Shown here: piece after piece, positions 23,512-34,674 of the stretch
Layout: every line of letters begins with the position of its first letter
How positions within the stretch are numbered: position 1 is the stretch's first letter
DNA from: Pochonia chlamydosporia 170
Lineage: Eukaryota > Ascomycota > Sordariomycetes > Hypocreales > Clavicipitaceae
DNA: 64,000 nt
NCBI RefSeq assembly: GCF_001653235.2
Contig: NC_035794.1
Location: forward strand, 3,410,001-3,474,000
Reading direction: 5' to 3'
Made by a program: the position numbers and the translations under genes
Notes under the pieces: generated by a model
Told to the model about the DNA's origin: nothing
Seen by the model: the letters and a program-made list of their open reading frames with translations, nothing else
Databases searched by the model: none

Positions 23512-24462
23512 TGTTTGGAGCTTTCGTTCGGAGTGTTTGATGTGATGCAATCGTGAGATGAGCACCAGACCATGAGAATAAATAAGGGTTGGGTTGGTGA
23601 GGCTGATTCAAGCATGTTAGTTGCAAATGCTGGCCCACACTCAGCCGCAACTAAAGAGAAGCCTGGAACATAATCATGAAAATAGGCTCCTGTCAAATGA
23701 GTTCCGAAACTCAGTATTGCGTAATGCAGCCGCGTCTTGAGCATGAGTTTACACAATAGAGAGGGTAAAAATAGAATTTGAAGGCTTCGTTAAAGATAGA
23801 GTTTTGCGCTGGGAGTGTGATATGGTGGAACATTTAGCAATGTTCTTCAACAATGGCGCTCTCATTGCGCCACCAAAGTCCTAGTCCCAGTCCCATCATA
23901 ACTACTGTGTGATTGATGAACTGATTTGCATTATCGTGACCCATCGTTTCCAACCGAACTGAATAACGGAGCTCGTGGCATTTACTGCCGTAGGCAACTA
24001 CAGATGCAATAGGCAGCTGAAGGGAACATCCATGCAAGTAAGCATGGAGTCTTGTCACAAAGTCACCAGAAAACCAGTCTTCATTGGTAACAGCTACCGA
24101 TATATTCACGGTCCGCGTCCAATTTGATCGCTTACTACTTGAGATAAAGATGCTCAAACAAGTCGCGGACGATTTGACTTTTGGCTGACAAAACGCCGGA
24201 CCGGATACTCGCAGTTCAATATTCTGCCGGTGGCGCACATCGGGCTAACCTCCAGACCGGAGTGTGCCAATGATGAAACATAATCGTGGCTGAGGGCTAT
24301 CAAGTGCGTCAAATCGTCGCGGCTTTCTAGGCATCTCTTAAACTTCTTAAGAAGAGCAATGCGTGACTTTGTCGTCATGCGTAGGCAATCTGGAGGTAAA
24401 CCATTCGTCTCGAGAGCACTTATCCGTCCTGCGGCATCCTCTCCCAACCGCATCAAACAAAA
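23512..24462. promoter_or_regulatory. Divergent promoter region (HET / MDR oxidoreductase)
   Basis: 951 bp between two divergent ATGs. Two minus-strand frames (24477-24154, 24238-23834) overlap one another and lack ATG starts or recognisable domains at their beginnings, so they are not called. No clear TATA box seen. Confidence 0.4.
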
Positions 24463-25533
24463 ATGTCTGAAGAGCAATCAACAAGAAAAGTAGTGATATC
24501 TGCCTTCGGTGGCTTCTCCAACGTCAACGTCGTCACGGAGCAGATATCGCCGCCCCGGCAAAATGAAGTCCAGGTCAACATCATCTACAGTGGCTTCTCT
24601 GGCGCCGACATCAACATGCGTCTTGGTAGATATCCCATGCAACGGGCGGCGCCTTTAACTCCAGGATACTGTTTCGTCGGCCGTGTCAAACGAAATGGCT
24701 CCGGGTGCAACAAGTTCCAGATTGGAGATGCGGTTGCCGCCTTGACTGTGTACGACTCACAATCGGAGCTGCTGAACCTCCCTGAAAGTAAATTAATCTC
24801 CGTACCTGAAGATGTCGACTTACAGACAGCATGTGCCTTGGTACTTGATTGGGCGACGGCGTATGGAATGGTTTTCAATACAGCCAAAGTAGCTAAAGAT
24901 CAGCGTGTCTTTGTCCATGGCCTCAGCGGAGCGGTAGGACAAGCCATCATGTCTCTGTCTCAAGGACAAGGCGCAATTGTATATGGAACTGCATCGGAGC
25001 GAAATCATCCAGATCTCAAGACCATGGGCGTGCATCCTTTCTCATACAGGGATAAGGCGTGGATCAAGGAGATGCAAACACTCGGTGGTGCACATGCCGT
25101 CTTTGATGCCCTTGGATTTGAAAGCTTTGACGAGTCGTATTCGATTTTATGTGACAAGGAGCCAGCTCGATTAGTTGGGTATGGGGCAAATTTACCGTAT
25201 CTTGGTAGCAATGAAGCTAAATATGGTTCGCCCATACCGAGTGTTGTGAAATTATTGGCGAGGAATAGCGCACTGTGGTGTAACCGGTCGACGAGGTTTT
25301 ATGACATTAGCAAGGACAAGGAGTTTGAACAGAACTTGGGACAGCTTTTCAAGTTGGTGCAGCAGGGGAGGGTGAATGTTCCTATTAAGCAGGTTTGGGG
25401 GCTGGATGATATTCGAGAGGCGCATGGTAGCTGGGGGAAGGCACAGGGAATGGGATCGATTTTGATACGAATCAGTCATGAGTTGGCTGTGCCGTCTATA
25501 CGAGTGTCAGATGCGGCTGGAGGGGGGAGTTAA
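24463..25533 (+). CDS. Zinc-free MDR family NAD(P)H oxidoreductase (quinone reductase/VAT-1-like)
   Basis: Single exon, 356 aa. The GroES-like N-terminal half has SGFSGADINMRLGRYP, the position where zinc-free MDR enzymes have NYxDxxxRxG. The Rossmann nucleotide site is VHGLSGAVGQA (about 151-161). The structural zinc loop with four cysteines is absent, placing it with quinone oxidoreductases, VAT-1 and polyketide enoyl reductases rather than alcohol dehydrogenases. Substrate unknown; it reduces an activated double bond or quinone with NADPH by family analogy. It does not sit beside a polyketide synthase in this window. Confidence 0.92.
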   Translation: MSEEQSTRKVVISAFGGFSNVNVVTEQISPPRQNEVQVNIIYSGFSGADINMRLGRYPMQRAAPLTPGYCFVGRVKRNGSGCNKFQIGDAVAALTVYDSQSELLNLPESKLISVPEDVDLQTACALVLDWATAYGMVFNTAKVAKDQRVFVHGLSGAVGQAIMSLSQGQGAIVYGTASERNHPDLKTMGVHPFSYRDKAWIKEMQTLGGAHAVFDALGFESFDESYSILCDKEPARLVGYGANLPYLGSNEAKYGSPIPSVVKLLARNSALWCNRSTRFYDISKDKEFEQNLGQLFKLVQQGRVNVPIKQVWGLDDIREAHGSWGKAQGMGSILIRISHELAVPSIRVSDAAGGGS

Positions 25534-26306
25534 GTTTACTCGAGTTAAGCGGTCAGAACAGGATGATACGGAGTTGGAGGTGTTGATATATGATTTGTAC
25601 TATTGCTTTGTCTGCCTGGCGGGAACATATGATTGTAATGTGTTTTATGTGTAATGTTTGTTGTACTTGTATTAATAAAGCTAGATACTGGATGTAGTGA
25701 TGATGTACTCCTACGACAGACAATACTTACAACAATGGTTCATTCAAGTCTCTTTCAAGCAGGCGTAGCGAGAGCACGGCATCGACAGTAAAATGATACG
25801 TAGAATGCCACAAATTCTCCTATTTTAAAATCCTCCGTTGACGAAAACTGCCAACCTGCCCTAGTAGAAAGATCGCATCCGGGTCCCGGCCACGAACCAT
25901 GGTTACACACACCCATTCTCTCACGACCCTACAGACAAGTATCCAGAGCCTTACTTACCCACCTTAAAATCCCAATCTCTACTTTTCAAGAACAAACGCA
26001 AATAACATTATGATACGTGCCTTTGCATGTTCAGGCCTTGTACCACAGTACAGAGTTTCCTCCAATTGATGAGCACACCGTGATCCGCATTGGACTTCAC
26101 CCGCGGCCCAACAGAACCAACCAATCCGTCTATCACAACACACCCAAAATGCAGTCAGTTCATGATGCCGCATTCGTGGCCCGTGACTGCCTATAAGGTA
26201 TATAAAATGGAGTCGGGCTCTTGCCAGGCTACTTTCTTCACGCAAAAACTTGTAACTCAATTTTATATCCAACTTTGACAGAACAACCGTGCCAGGCTCT
26301 CTATCG
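25534..26306. other. Intergenic, promoter of the coiled-coil gene
   Basis: The first part is the 3' flank of the oxidoreductase gene (T-rich, AATAAAG near 25674). The end carries the TATA box listed separately. No gene seen. Confidence 0.5.
26199..26207 (+). promoter_or_regulatory. TATA box of the coiled-coil gene
   Basis: TATATAAAA, 100 bp upstream of the ATG at 26307; a strong consensus match at a usual distance. Confidence 0.6.
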
Positions 26307-27985
26307 ATGGCTACCGAAGCGCCTCCGAAGCCGATTGAGACGGAACCCTCTCCAATAGAATCCAATGATGATATCATTCGGGGTCTATTTGTCCTTATGG
26401 GAAGATATTCCTCAAGCGATGCGTTCAAGAAGCTCAAGACCCTTGACAAAGATGTCGAGATGCTGAGACGCGAGGTCATCGATCTTCGTATCACGAACAA
26501 AAGAAACTTGGAAGGGTATCTACTCGACCGTGGTGAGTGGGACAAGGAGAGAGACAGTCTGATTACGCAGCTTAAGGACCACGAAGACCGACGAACCCAA
26601 GAGCTGCGGGAGAGCGAGGAACGACGAAATCAGGAGATGTTGGCGAGACAAGATGTTGAGAAACAGCTCGAAGAGGAGCGTGCCATTAGTCAAAATCAAC
26701 GGGATGAGATTAGTGGTCATGAATCAAGCATTCAGAAGCTGATTGATCAGACGAAGGGGCTTGAAACTGAAATCAATGCCCTCACCGCAAAGGACCAGGA
26801 ACAGAAAGATGTTATTGATAAAGAGCTGAAAGAAAAGGCTGAGCTTCAGGAAGAGCTGAAGCGTGTCAGCGAGCAGCTGGACAAGAGGACCGACAGGCTG
26901 TCCGAAGTATTGGACTTGGTTGAAATGTATGAAGGCTTCACGGTGCAACTGAGCCCTCTGAACGACAAGAAAGCCCAAGTGTCAGTGCCCTCCGTCTCTT
27001 CTATCTTCACCCATACAGCATGATGATACTAACCTTTTTCTTTTACAGGCAAGGCGCGCTTGCAGACATGTTCAATAGTTCTTTGGACTATTTCGAGCGG
27101 TCACTGGGCCAAGAGGTCGAACCTGAGGTCCTTACGCGGAATGTCTCCCAAGATTTTGCGTCGAGTCGCATATCCCTACCACTCCCAGCGACGAACACAA
27201 ATGATGCTCGACGAATGAGAATAGTAGCCGGCCTCATGGCATTTGGAAAAGCACTTGCCAATCATGTGTTTCGGCCTACCCTCATCACTCGGGACCACGA
27301 GCTGGATGGGGTGTTACACCTTACTGGGGGGCGGAATCCATCCCAGGAGACCTATATTCGTTCTGTACTCTTAAAGGCGATACCAGAGCGGCACCAGCAG
27401 AATGAACAGGAATCCGTGGACCTAGTCACCAAAAATGTACTCGCAGTAGTTGGACAATGGCTACTCGACGAATCGGCATTTATATCTGGGCTACGGTCTC
27501 TTTGCGACAAGGCCACCAAAACATGGGCCCTCGTCCAGTACCTGGAAGCCAAAGTATGGCTTGACTTCAGTTTCCGCGTGCCTGGCGACTGGGTGCCTGT
27601 GCCATTCCCGGCATCTCAGGCGCCTCCCGCCACCGCCTGCAAACCGGGGAACCACAAACCCACACCGCCGCAGAAGAAGTCGCAAGGCCAGCAGGGGGAT
27701 CTGCCCAAGGGAAGCCCCAAGTCCAATGGGCTTAGTAAAAGCGATGTGGCGAGAGTTGTATGGCCGGCGTTTCTTGTGGTTGACTGTGAAGGTCTTGACG
27801 ATGATGTTGATCCTACACAGGATGAGTTGCTGTATCAGGGGTATGTCTTGACGCAGGCGCAGATACGGGGTGCGGAGGACGAGGCCGCGGAGAGTTTGCA
27901 GAGGAGTCCGCCGAGGCCGAGGAAGAGACGTACTTCGGTTTCTCTTGTCTCGAATGGGAGCTTGACCGGATCGACTGCCACGTGA
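26307..27985 (+). CDS. Coiled-coil protein of unknown function
   Basis: Two exons, 26307-26980 and 27049-27985. The 68-nt intron (GTCAGT ... TTACAG) has a textbook ACTAAC branch site at 27027-27032. 536 aa. The frame begins upstream with GTG at 26289, but the first ATG is at 26307. Residues about 45-215 form a long, highly charged coiled coil (runs such as EESLEKE-like heptads rich in Glu/Lys/Arg/Gln). The second half is globular, with RDHELDGVLHLTG, and then a Pro/Lys-rich linker and a basic Ser/Arg tail (PRPRKRRTS), a possible nuclear localisation signal. I do not recognise a family. It may be a nuclear or structural protein, but nothing in the neighbourhood points to a job. Confidence 0.85.
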
Positions 27986-28737
27986 ATTTGCATTCTTTAC
28001 TTTGGATTTATTTTTTATGTTGTTGACTTTCTGTTTGCACAGTATGTCTACTTACCTATAGTTTTATTTCTTATGTTATGTATAGCATGATATGCGGGAC
28101 TAAATTGATCGAATTTCTCACTTGTCCGCCGCGTTGATGGATCACAAGGTTACATGTGCTTCTGGGACATCTTTCTTTAGATGGCGGGGATGTGTGTGAT
28201 GTATAAACTTTGTTCCGCGAAGTGTCTCTTCTTGATGCTGCTTACTTTGACAGGTGGTTAATGCATGGGTCAAACGCTACTCCAAGCGCGAGATATTTTA
28301 TCCTTGAATGAGTACGGGTAGCAGCATGCGAGGCGATGCACACATCTGGGATGCCCAATTGACGATTCAAGCGAACAAGCAACGGTTTCCCATTCATTCA
28401 AACGGCCCTGCATGTCAATCGTTGTTAGTAAAGTTCGTAGCCCAGGGGTCGTCCTTGGCATTAAACATCGACGTCATCCCAGAAAAGCCATGTCAGCTTA
28501 CATTTTATCCACCCGCGATTCAGCTCCATTGACTATTTCCTCTTTTGTATCAAATGCTGCGACATAATTTCAGGATGCAAGATACAAATTGTATTTTAAG
28601 TAGTCGCTGCCACCTACTTGTCATTGCCGTCTGTACTTGAAAATAGCCACCATCAACCACATACATGTAGCTCTCAAGCTGACTCAACCCTCACTTGTAA
28701 CATTTGGTTGAAACTGCACACCAACCCCATCATCACC
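27986..28737. other. Intergenic, nothing recognised
   Basis: About 750 bp between two plus-strand genes; AT-rich just after the coiled-coil stop, then mixed. No coding signal beyond short random frames. Confidence 0.5.
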
Positions 28738-29523
28738 ATGGGCCAAGAATACTCCGTCCCAAAGCCCAACACCAAATTCCAAGTCATCGGTGCCGGCCTC
28801 CCCCGCACCGGGACAGCCTCATTCTCCGCCGCCCTTGAAATCCTCCTCGCCGGCCCGGTCTACCACGGCGGCACGCAGCTCACCCTCGGGCCAGAATATG
28901 AAGTCAAGACCTGGCTCCGCGCGGCATCCCTATGGCCGCCGTCCAACGACTCCGCCCGAGACGAAATCAAGGCCCTCATCGCCAGTCGCCTAGATGGCTT
29001 TGTTGCCACGACCGATTGTCCCGGCACCATGTACATTCCGGAACTGGTGGATTTGTACCCGGATGCCAAAGTGATTTGTACGGTTCGTGACGAGGAGTCG
29101 TGGGAGAAGAGCATGGCGGTGGTGTCCACGGCAGCAACCAAGTGGTTCATGAGGGCTCTATTTCTACCGATGCCATCGTTGAGATACTTTCCAGCGTATA
29201 TCGACACATTGAGGGATATCTGGGTCGCGCTGTATGGCGAGACGGAACCGGTGTCGAAGCTCACGTATCAACGACACATGAGGTGGTTGAAGGAGGTCGT
29301 CCCGAAGGACAGACTGGTGTTTTTTGACGTGAGGGATGGATGGGGTCCGCTTTGTGAGGCTCTGGGGGTGGATGTGCCTGATGTGCCGTTTCCGAGGGTG
29401 AATGACGGCGAGGCGATTGAGAAGTTTGCCGGGAAGCAGTTTGGACGGGCGTTGAAGAGGTGGTTGCTGTTGCTTGGGGGAGCTGGTTTACTTGCGTACG
29501 GGGTGTCTTGGGTGATGAGGTAG
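28738..29523 (+). CDS. Sulfotransfer_4 family protein with C-terminal membrane helix
   Basis: Single exon, 261 aa from the ATG at 28738 (the frame is open further upstream, but MGQEYSVPKP is the usual beginning of this family and sits in CACCATGG context). The PAPS 5'-phosphate loop-like motif is GAGLPRTGTASFS (18-30), followed by TTDCPGTMY and ICTVRDEESWEKSM (about 112-126). Residues about 238-258 form a hydrophobic helix near the C-terminus, which predicts tail anchoring. The fungal members are often called NAD-dependent epimerase/dehydratase by mistake; real substrates are unknown. It ends 45 bp from the end of the convergent GNAT gene. Confidence 0.9.
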   Translation: MGQEYSVPKPNTKFQVIGAGLPRTGTASFSAALEILLAGPVYHGGTQLTLGPEYEVKTWLRAASLWPPSNDSARDEIKALIASRLDGFVATTDCPGTMYIPELVDLYPDAKVICTVRDEESWEKSMAVVSTAATKWFMRALFLPMPSLRYFPAYIDTLRDIWVALYGETEPVSKLTYQRHMRWLKEVVPKDRLVFFDVRDGWGPLCEALGVDVPDVPFPRVNDGEAIEKFAGKQFGRALKRWLLLLGGAGLLAYGVSWVMR

Positions 29524-29568
29524 AGCGAGAAAGATGCGAGTTCATACTTGAGTTTGTTGGGAGGAAAC

Positions 29569-30180
29569 TCAGCTGTCTATATCTCTAACCATGAAAATGA
29601 CTTCCGCCCTCCCCTCTGGCGTATCGACGCCCATCCTATCAATCTCTCGAAACCCGAAATGCTCATAAAAAGGCCTCGCATCAGCCGTCGCTTCCACGAA
29701 GCAAACTACACCATCTTCCCTAGCTTTCTGGAGTCCCCATTCCATCATCTGTCGGGCGAGGCCCTTACCCATGGAGTCCTTCTCCACGGCCATCATATCC
29801 AGGTACCAATGCCTCGTCTCGCCCATATTCCGTTTATGTCCCTCAAACAGCTTTTTATAAAACTCGCTCGCTACCTCTGGGAGCCCATCTTCAGGGTATC
29901 CATCTTCAGAGTAGTCCTGTGCTGCGGCATCCGGTCGCACCCATTTCACGTAGCCGACGATCTTGTCTGGCGTGGACGAAGCAGGATCGGTGGCCACGAG
30001 GAATGTGGCGTCCGGTTCTTGGAGCTCTTCGGAAAATGCTTCCGACCAGTAGGCGCGGCCGGTGCCTGAGAGTCGCGGGAAGACTTGGCGGCTGAATATT
30101 TCGTGGGTGAAGGCGGACATGTAGACGTTGCAGAGGGCGTCGACGTCGTCAAGCTTGGCTTTTCTGAGGGTGGCTTTCAT
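29569..30180 (-). CDS. GNAT family N-acetyltransferase
   Basis: Single exon, 203 aa. Starts MKATLRKAKLDDV, a typical beta-1 start of GNAT proteins, and has motif A at about 127-148: WYLDMMAVEKDSMGKGLARQ, where SMGKGLA binds the pyrophosphate of acetyl-CoA. The ending ARPFYEHFGFREIDR is motif B. Fungal proteins of this group act on small amines or unknown metabolites. Convergent with the sulfotransferase-like gene with only 45 bp between stops, so the transcripts probably overlap. Confidence 0.93.
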   Translation of the reverse strand: MKATLRKAKLDDVDALCNVYMSAFTHEIFSRQVFPRLSGTGRAYWSEAFSEELQEPDATFLVATDPASSTPDKIVGYVKWVRPDAAAQDYSEDGYPEDGLPEVASEFYKKLFEGHKRNMGETRHWYLDMMAVEKDSMGKGLARQMMEWGLQKAREDGVVCFVEATADARPFYEHFGFREIDRMGVDTPEGRAEVIFMVRDIDS

Positions 30181-30955
30181 GGTGGTTGAGGGATGTGTGA
30201 GTGCATGGTTCGGGAGTTGGTCTTGTGAGATCTTGCTCGTTTTATTTATTTGACTTTTATTTGGCCTTGTTTACTGTATTTGCAGTGCAGTTTTTGTTTT
30301 TCCTATTTTGATTAAGTGTACATTTGCATGGCGAAGGCGCACAGTTGCATCGTTGCGAGTTGGCCATCGCGAGCCGGCATGACTCACCAAGTTGGAGTGC
30401 AATGAACAGTCATGTTGCATTCGCATTTCTCAAGCTGGAGCAGAGAAAAAAATGATTCCAAAAAGAATTGTGGAAACTCAATTCACGATGGCTTCTGAAC
30501 TACGTCAAGCCGTGTCTGTCCTGACATGCCGAGCGTGAATGTTGCTCTCAAAATCGAGCAATTCACGGCTGGATCTCGCCGTGCCCCGCATCAATTCAAT
30601 TCACGCCCTTGGTGCCTTTTAGTCATTCTATCAGTGCCCACGTATTGAAACGACGGATACGGAGGAAATGCAGCCAAGTACTTTCAAGTACATGATCTGT
30701 GGGGTAATATTGGGTTTCAGCTCTAAAATGAGGCGGATATCGATAGATCTCGCAACAGTCATGTACCTTGAAGTCCATGCCTACCTAGGTACATAACGCT
30801 GCCCATCAAGAACCCAGTTTGTTTCACTCACGATAAACCACGACCATAACGTCAAACACTCCAGTCTTCAACCGAAAACGTAGATATAAACCACCTATCC
30901 TCCCTCAATCCCATCACCAAATATCACCATCCATACATCTCAACTCCATCACACC
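30181..30955. promoter_or_regulatory. Divergent promoter region (GNAT / PEP mutase-like)
   Basis: 775 bp between divergent ATGs. ATATAAA at 30884-30890 lies 66 bp before the plus-strand ATG and is a likely TATA box. The minus-strand side has AT-rich tracts near 30235-30310 but no clear box. Confidence 0.45.
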
Positions 30956-31789
30956 ATGGCCAACAACTACGCCAAGGCCCTCAAGGCCCTGCACGTCCCA
31001 TCCAAACCCATCGTCTTCGCCAACATCTGGGACATCCCCTCGCTCAACGCCATCAGCACCCTCAACACCCCATCCAGCAAGCTCGTCCAAGGCGTCGCCA
31101 CCGCATCCTGGGCCATTGCCGCCGCCAACGGCGTGCAGGACGAAGAGCTCACCGCCGAGCAAAACCTCGAAGCCATCAAGCGCATTGCCCCATTCGCCGC
31201 CAAAGCAGGTCTACCCATCAGCACCGACCTGCAGGACGGCTATGGCTCTCGCATCGCTGACATCGTCACTCAAGTCGTGAAAGCGGGTGTTGCAGGCGCC
31301 AACATTGAGGATTCTATTCCCTCTGCAGGTTTCGGGAAGGGCATCTCGGGCTCGCTCTACAGCGTGGAGGAGCAGGTTCAGAGGCTCAAGACTGCGCTCA
31401 AGGCTGCGGCGGACGCTGGGACACCAGACTTTGTGCTCAATGCTCGGTGCGACATATTTTGCTTGGAAAATGATATTGATGATGACACGAGGGTCAAAGA
31501 GGCTATTAAGAGGGGGAAGGCGTATCTGGAACTGGGTGCCACGACGGTGTTTTACTGGGGAGGTCCTCGCGGTGGCATGACGAGGCAGCATTTGGAGACA
31601 TTGGTGAAGGAGTTGGATGGTCGGGTTGCAGTCTTGTTTTCTGCGTATCCGGGTGTTAAGAGTACGACTGAGTTGGCGGAATTGGGTGTGGCAAGAGTGA
31701 GTATTGGGCCGGGATTGTTCAGAGTTGCTATGGGGGCTGTGAAGGCGGCTGCTGAGAATATGTTGACGGGAGGGACTTTGGCTCCGTGA
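30956..31789 (+). CDS. PEP mutase/isocitrate lyase superfamily enzyme
   Basis: Single exon, 277 aa. TIM-barrel landmarks: FANIWDIPSL (strand 1), ISTDLQDGYG (about 88-97; Asp side chains that hold Mg2+), GANIEDS (about 114-120), and VLNARCDIF. The KKCGH catalytic loop of true isocitrate lyases is missing, so it belongs with the phosphonomutase/oxaloacetate decarboxylase/carboxy-PEP phosphonomutase group. The reaction cleaves or rearranges a C-C or P-C bond of a 2-oxo acid; the substrate cannot be told. The codon usage is strongly C-biased in the first half (many GCC, AAC, ATC), typical of a well-expressed fungal gene. Confidence 0.93.
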   Translation: MANNYAKALKALHVPSKPIVFANIWDIPSLNAISTLNTPSSKLVQGVATASWAIAAANGVQDEELTAEQNLEAIKRIAPFAAKAGLPISTDLQDGYGSRIADIVTQVVKAGVAGANIEDSIPSAGFGKGISGSLYSVEEQVQRLKTALKAAADAGTPDFVLNARCDIFCLENDIDDDTRVKEAIKRGKAYLELGATTVFYWGGPRGGMTRQHLETLVKELDGRVAVLFSAYPGVKSTTELAELGVARVSIGPGLFRVAMGAVKAAAENMLTGGTLAP

Positions 31790-34674
31790 ATGGGAATACG
31801 TACGAAGTTATAAATATGTAGGGTGAAATTGGCACACCTGGAGGTTGAATTGCAACAGACGCATGTGACTACTTGACCTTTCATTTGGAAGCTTCTTCGC
31901 GATGTGTGCCGCAGCGTTCGCCCGTATGTCTGCCTTGCTATGATATCAGTGCACGCCGCCGGTCTTCGCTCTTGTAATATTGCTTTTCTTCGAGCATTTT
32001 TCTAAAGCCTCCTTCCGATCAAATGTTTAATTGGAGCGGAATCTTGAGCTGCTCACACAAAGCTGCTACGATTTGCACCCGCCCCCAAAATTGCGAAGGA
32101 GTCCAGGGTAGCAGCACGGGTGTCCTTTGCCATTGGTGTCTGGTTTGCCTCCTTCGCACTTTCCTCATATTGCCATCTCGAACCTCTTTCCTTGCTAGAC
32201 TAGCATAATCATGCTCCAAGGATCTGTTTGCTACGGACATCCATCGACATGCCATAATCCTAAGAGCAGCAGATCGTACAAGAACACGCCATTTGTTAGG
32301 CTCGTGGCGTGCCCAACTGTCTTCCTGACCAAGACGAAGACCAAATCATGTCTCTCTTTCGGGCGTGGTCCAGTCTGCCCAATGGGGCAACCGGGTTCCA
32401 ATACTTTCCGAAGCGTCATACTATTGGCAACAGTTGTCAAGTCAATGCCTTACACGAGCAAACATGGCGATTACCCAAGCTGTCAGCTTCACGGACCGCT
32501 CCACAAGCTGCTCCAGGATCAGGAGAGAGACGCGGAGTTGTTTCTGGGGGTGGATCGATGGTCAACACACAACCAACCCAAAATGAAGGCTCGCTAGGGG
32601 CCTTTGCCGTTAGAAGCCGCTCTCGACTAGGTGATTGTTGAAGATGATTTCCGTTTCAACACTGGGTTGTTGGCCACGCCCTGTGAGCTTCCTGGGGTGG
32701 TGGATCACTTCTCCAGCTGAAGAAAATGGGCCTGGGGAGGGCTTTGGGACCGATTGTCACATCGTTCGACCGTTTTATGGGACCACACGTGGTGGACTTA
32801 CTGGACCATGGTCTGAAGTTATCTGATGTCGATTCATCATCATTTGATGCCGTCTCTTCACAGTCAAACAGCAACATCTTCACGCCTGAATTGAACAACC
32901 TTTGAGTGGTGGGTGGCTTGTAATACCGGACCAACAAACCTTACGGCAGCCGGGTCCGGGAATGAAAAACACGGCACCAACTGCCATGACGAACGCCACA
33001 TTCGTGTTAGCGGGCTCTGTGCCTGCACTTCTTGGACATCACAGTAGGGCAACCAGTTGGATATCGCCTGGGCAACCTTGGTGAAGCTCGTTAGGGTGGC
33101 CGCTTCCCTCATGCACGTCCAAGTAATGCTCATGGGTCATCAATGTTCAAAACGCAATATCACTCTACCAGGCCATCACGCTGTCCAGTTTCATACATGA
33201 CACTTTGCTGTGCTGAGACGTTGTTCCGCCGGACCAGAATCAAGCCACAGTGAGAACAAGGTAAATCCGATGAATGAGAGGCTCGTAAGATGGGTGCCAA
33301 GAACTTGGCATGACGGTCCGCGGTGTGCAGAAGTCACACCATGTCAGAAGAGAGGAGACAACGCCCTGGAACCGTGATTTGAAAGCAGCAATTCTCCCCG
33401 CCTTGCTCATCGTTCGTGGACATTTCCCAGAGAAATCGTCCCCCGTGAATCCACTCCACTTACCTCTGCCTTACCATGCTCGCATCCCGCGGGTCCATGG
33501 TGGTGAAGTTTCCTCCGTGCTTCAAGAAACGGCACACGAATCTGACTCGCCTCGGCGATGGATCGGATTTTGGCATCAACCTTTTCTGCGGAATGGAATC
33601 AATCAATCGTTTTGCACCAGATTTCCTTGCCAGCCGTGCTGAGTATCCACTGGGATGGGTACCCGGAGGCTGCCCGGGGCACTGCACCGCAAGCCACCAG
33701 AAGCCACAGCATGAGTCTCATGCATTCATCATTCTAGAATGTTTCTGGAGCAGCGGCAGAAATTTGCCTTCTTCCAATGGAATGAGACGTGGTGGTACTA
33801 ATTGGGCAAACGTCTGATGATGGAAAGACACAGAGAAGGGGCTGCCCTGCTCCTCTCGTGCAAAGGACGAAGGAGGCGGCCATGTAAGTTCCAAGACACC
33901 CAGCATCGGCTCTCGAACCCACTTTATGGCCCTAAACCCACAGAAAAAGCTCAGATGGCCTGTTGACCGGACCGACGTTGGAAAATATCACGTCCATTAG
34001 CGACTTCTTCAACACAGGCTGAAGCGGGCTGTCGGAGTCCACCAAACTTTCTCCCCAAGATCATCCATTCTGGAACGATTCAGGAATATGCCTTCATCCT
34101 TCATCTGACGAGAACCGAACAGAGAATAAGAGGGGGTCCATTTGTAATAATCAAGATGTCTCCTACGCCCTTTGGATTTGTTTACCCAATCACCTCGAGG
34201 GGAGGGCCAAAACAAAGTCAAGCTAGAAGACTTCGAGAAGCACCAGTCCAGTTGCGTGTGTCTGTGCACCATCATGGCTGTAAGTGCTCAGCGCTAGCAA
34301 CCATCAAACATCACCGGAAGGTATTCCGCTCCTCGACTTCGTCTTATTGTTATCGGTTCTAAGCGGCCTGCAGGGTTTCTTGCGTTTTTGTGACTCAAGT
34401 TGGACCATCTCCCATACTTGTATCCACACACTCCTTGGATGCCCAGTTTTTAACACATGGGGGTCATCATGGTTCCAATCTCATGCCAGAGTTCCAATTT
34501 GGGTATAGGCGGGGACGCATCGTCTTTATAATCTGTGTCTATCCCCATTCTCCGTTTTCTCCAGGTTGCATTATATCTGCAATTTTTATTGTCTAATTTG
34601 CGAAGCTTTGGGTATTGTCTTAACTGCCGGCTACAACCTCCTTTGGTTCTGCCCGACATTGAGGACGATCCACC
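31790..34674. other. Long intergenic stretch without a supported gene
   Basis: 2.9 kb upstream of the amino acid permease. GC content looks similar to the surroundings, yet frames longer than 100 codons (e.g. 32211-32597, 33476-33817 plus) show no domain, no splice-supported extension and no consistent strand. It may be a large regulatory region of the permease, an RNA gene or a decayed gene. Several CCAAT- and GATA-type motifs occur, but at a density I cannot judge by eye. Confidence 0.45.

Noticed and set aside
23834..24477. Two overlapping minus-strand frames in the HET/oxidoreductase gap
   Set aside because: The first begins with TTG inside the oxidoreductase coding sequence and neither shows a family; more likely promoter DNA.
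24463..31789. Region as a secondary-metabolite cluster
   Set aside because: Although an MDR reductase is present, no polyketide synthase, peptide synthetase, terpene cyclase or prenyltransferase is in the window.
32211..33817. Frames of 110-130 codons in the 2.9-kb gap
   Set aside because: No domain, several are on overlapping frames, and no splice pattern extends them.
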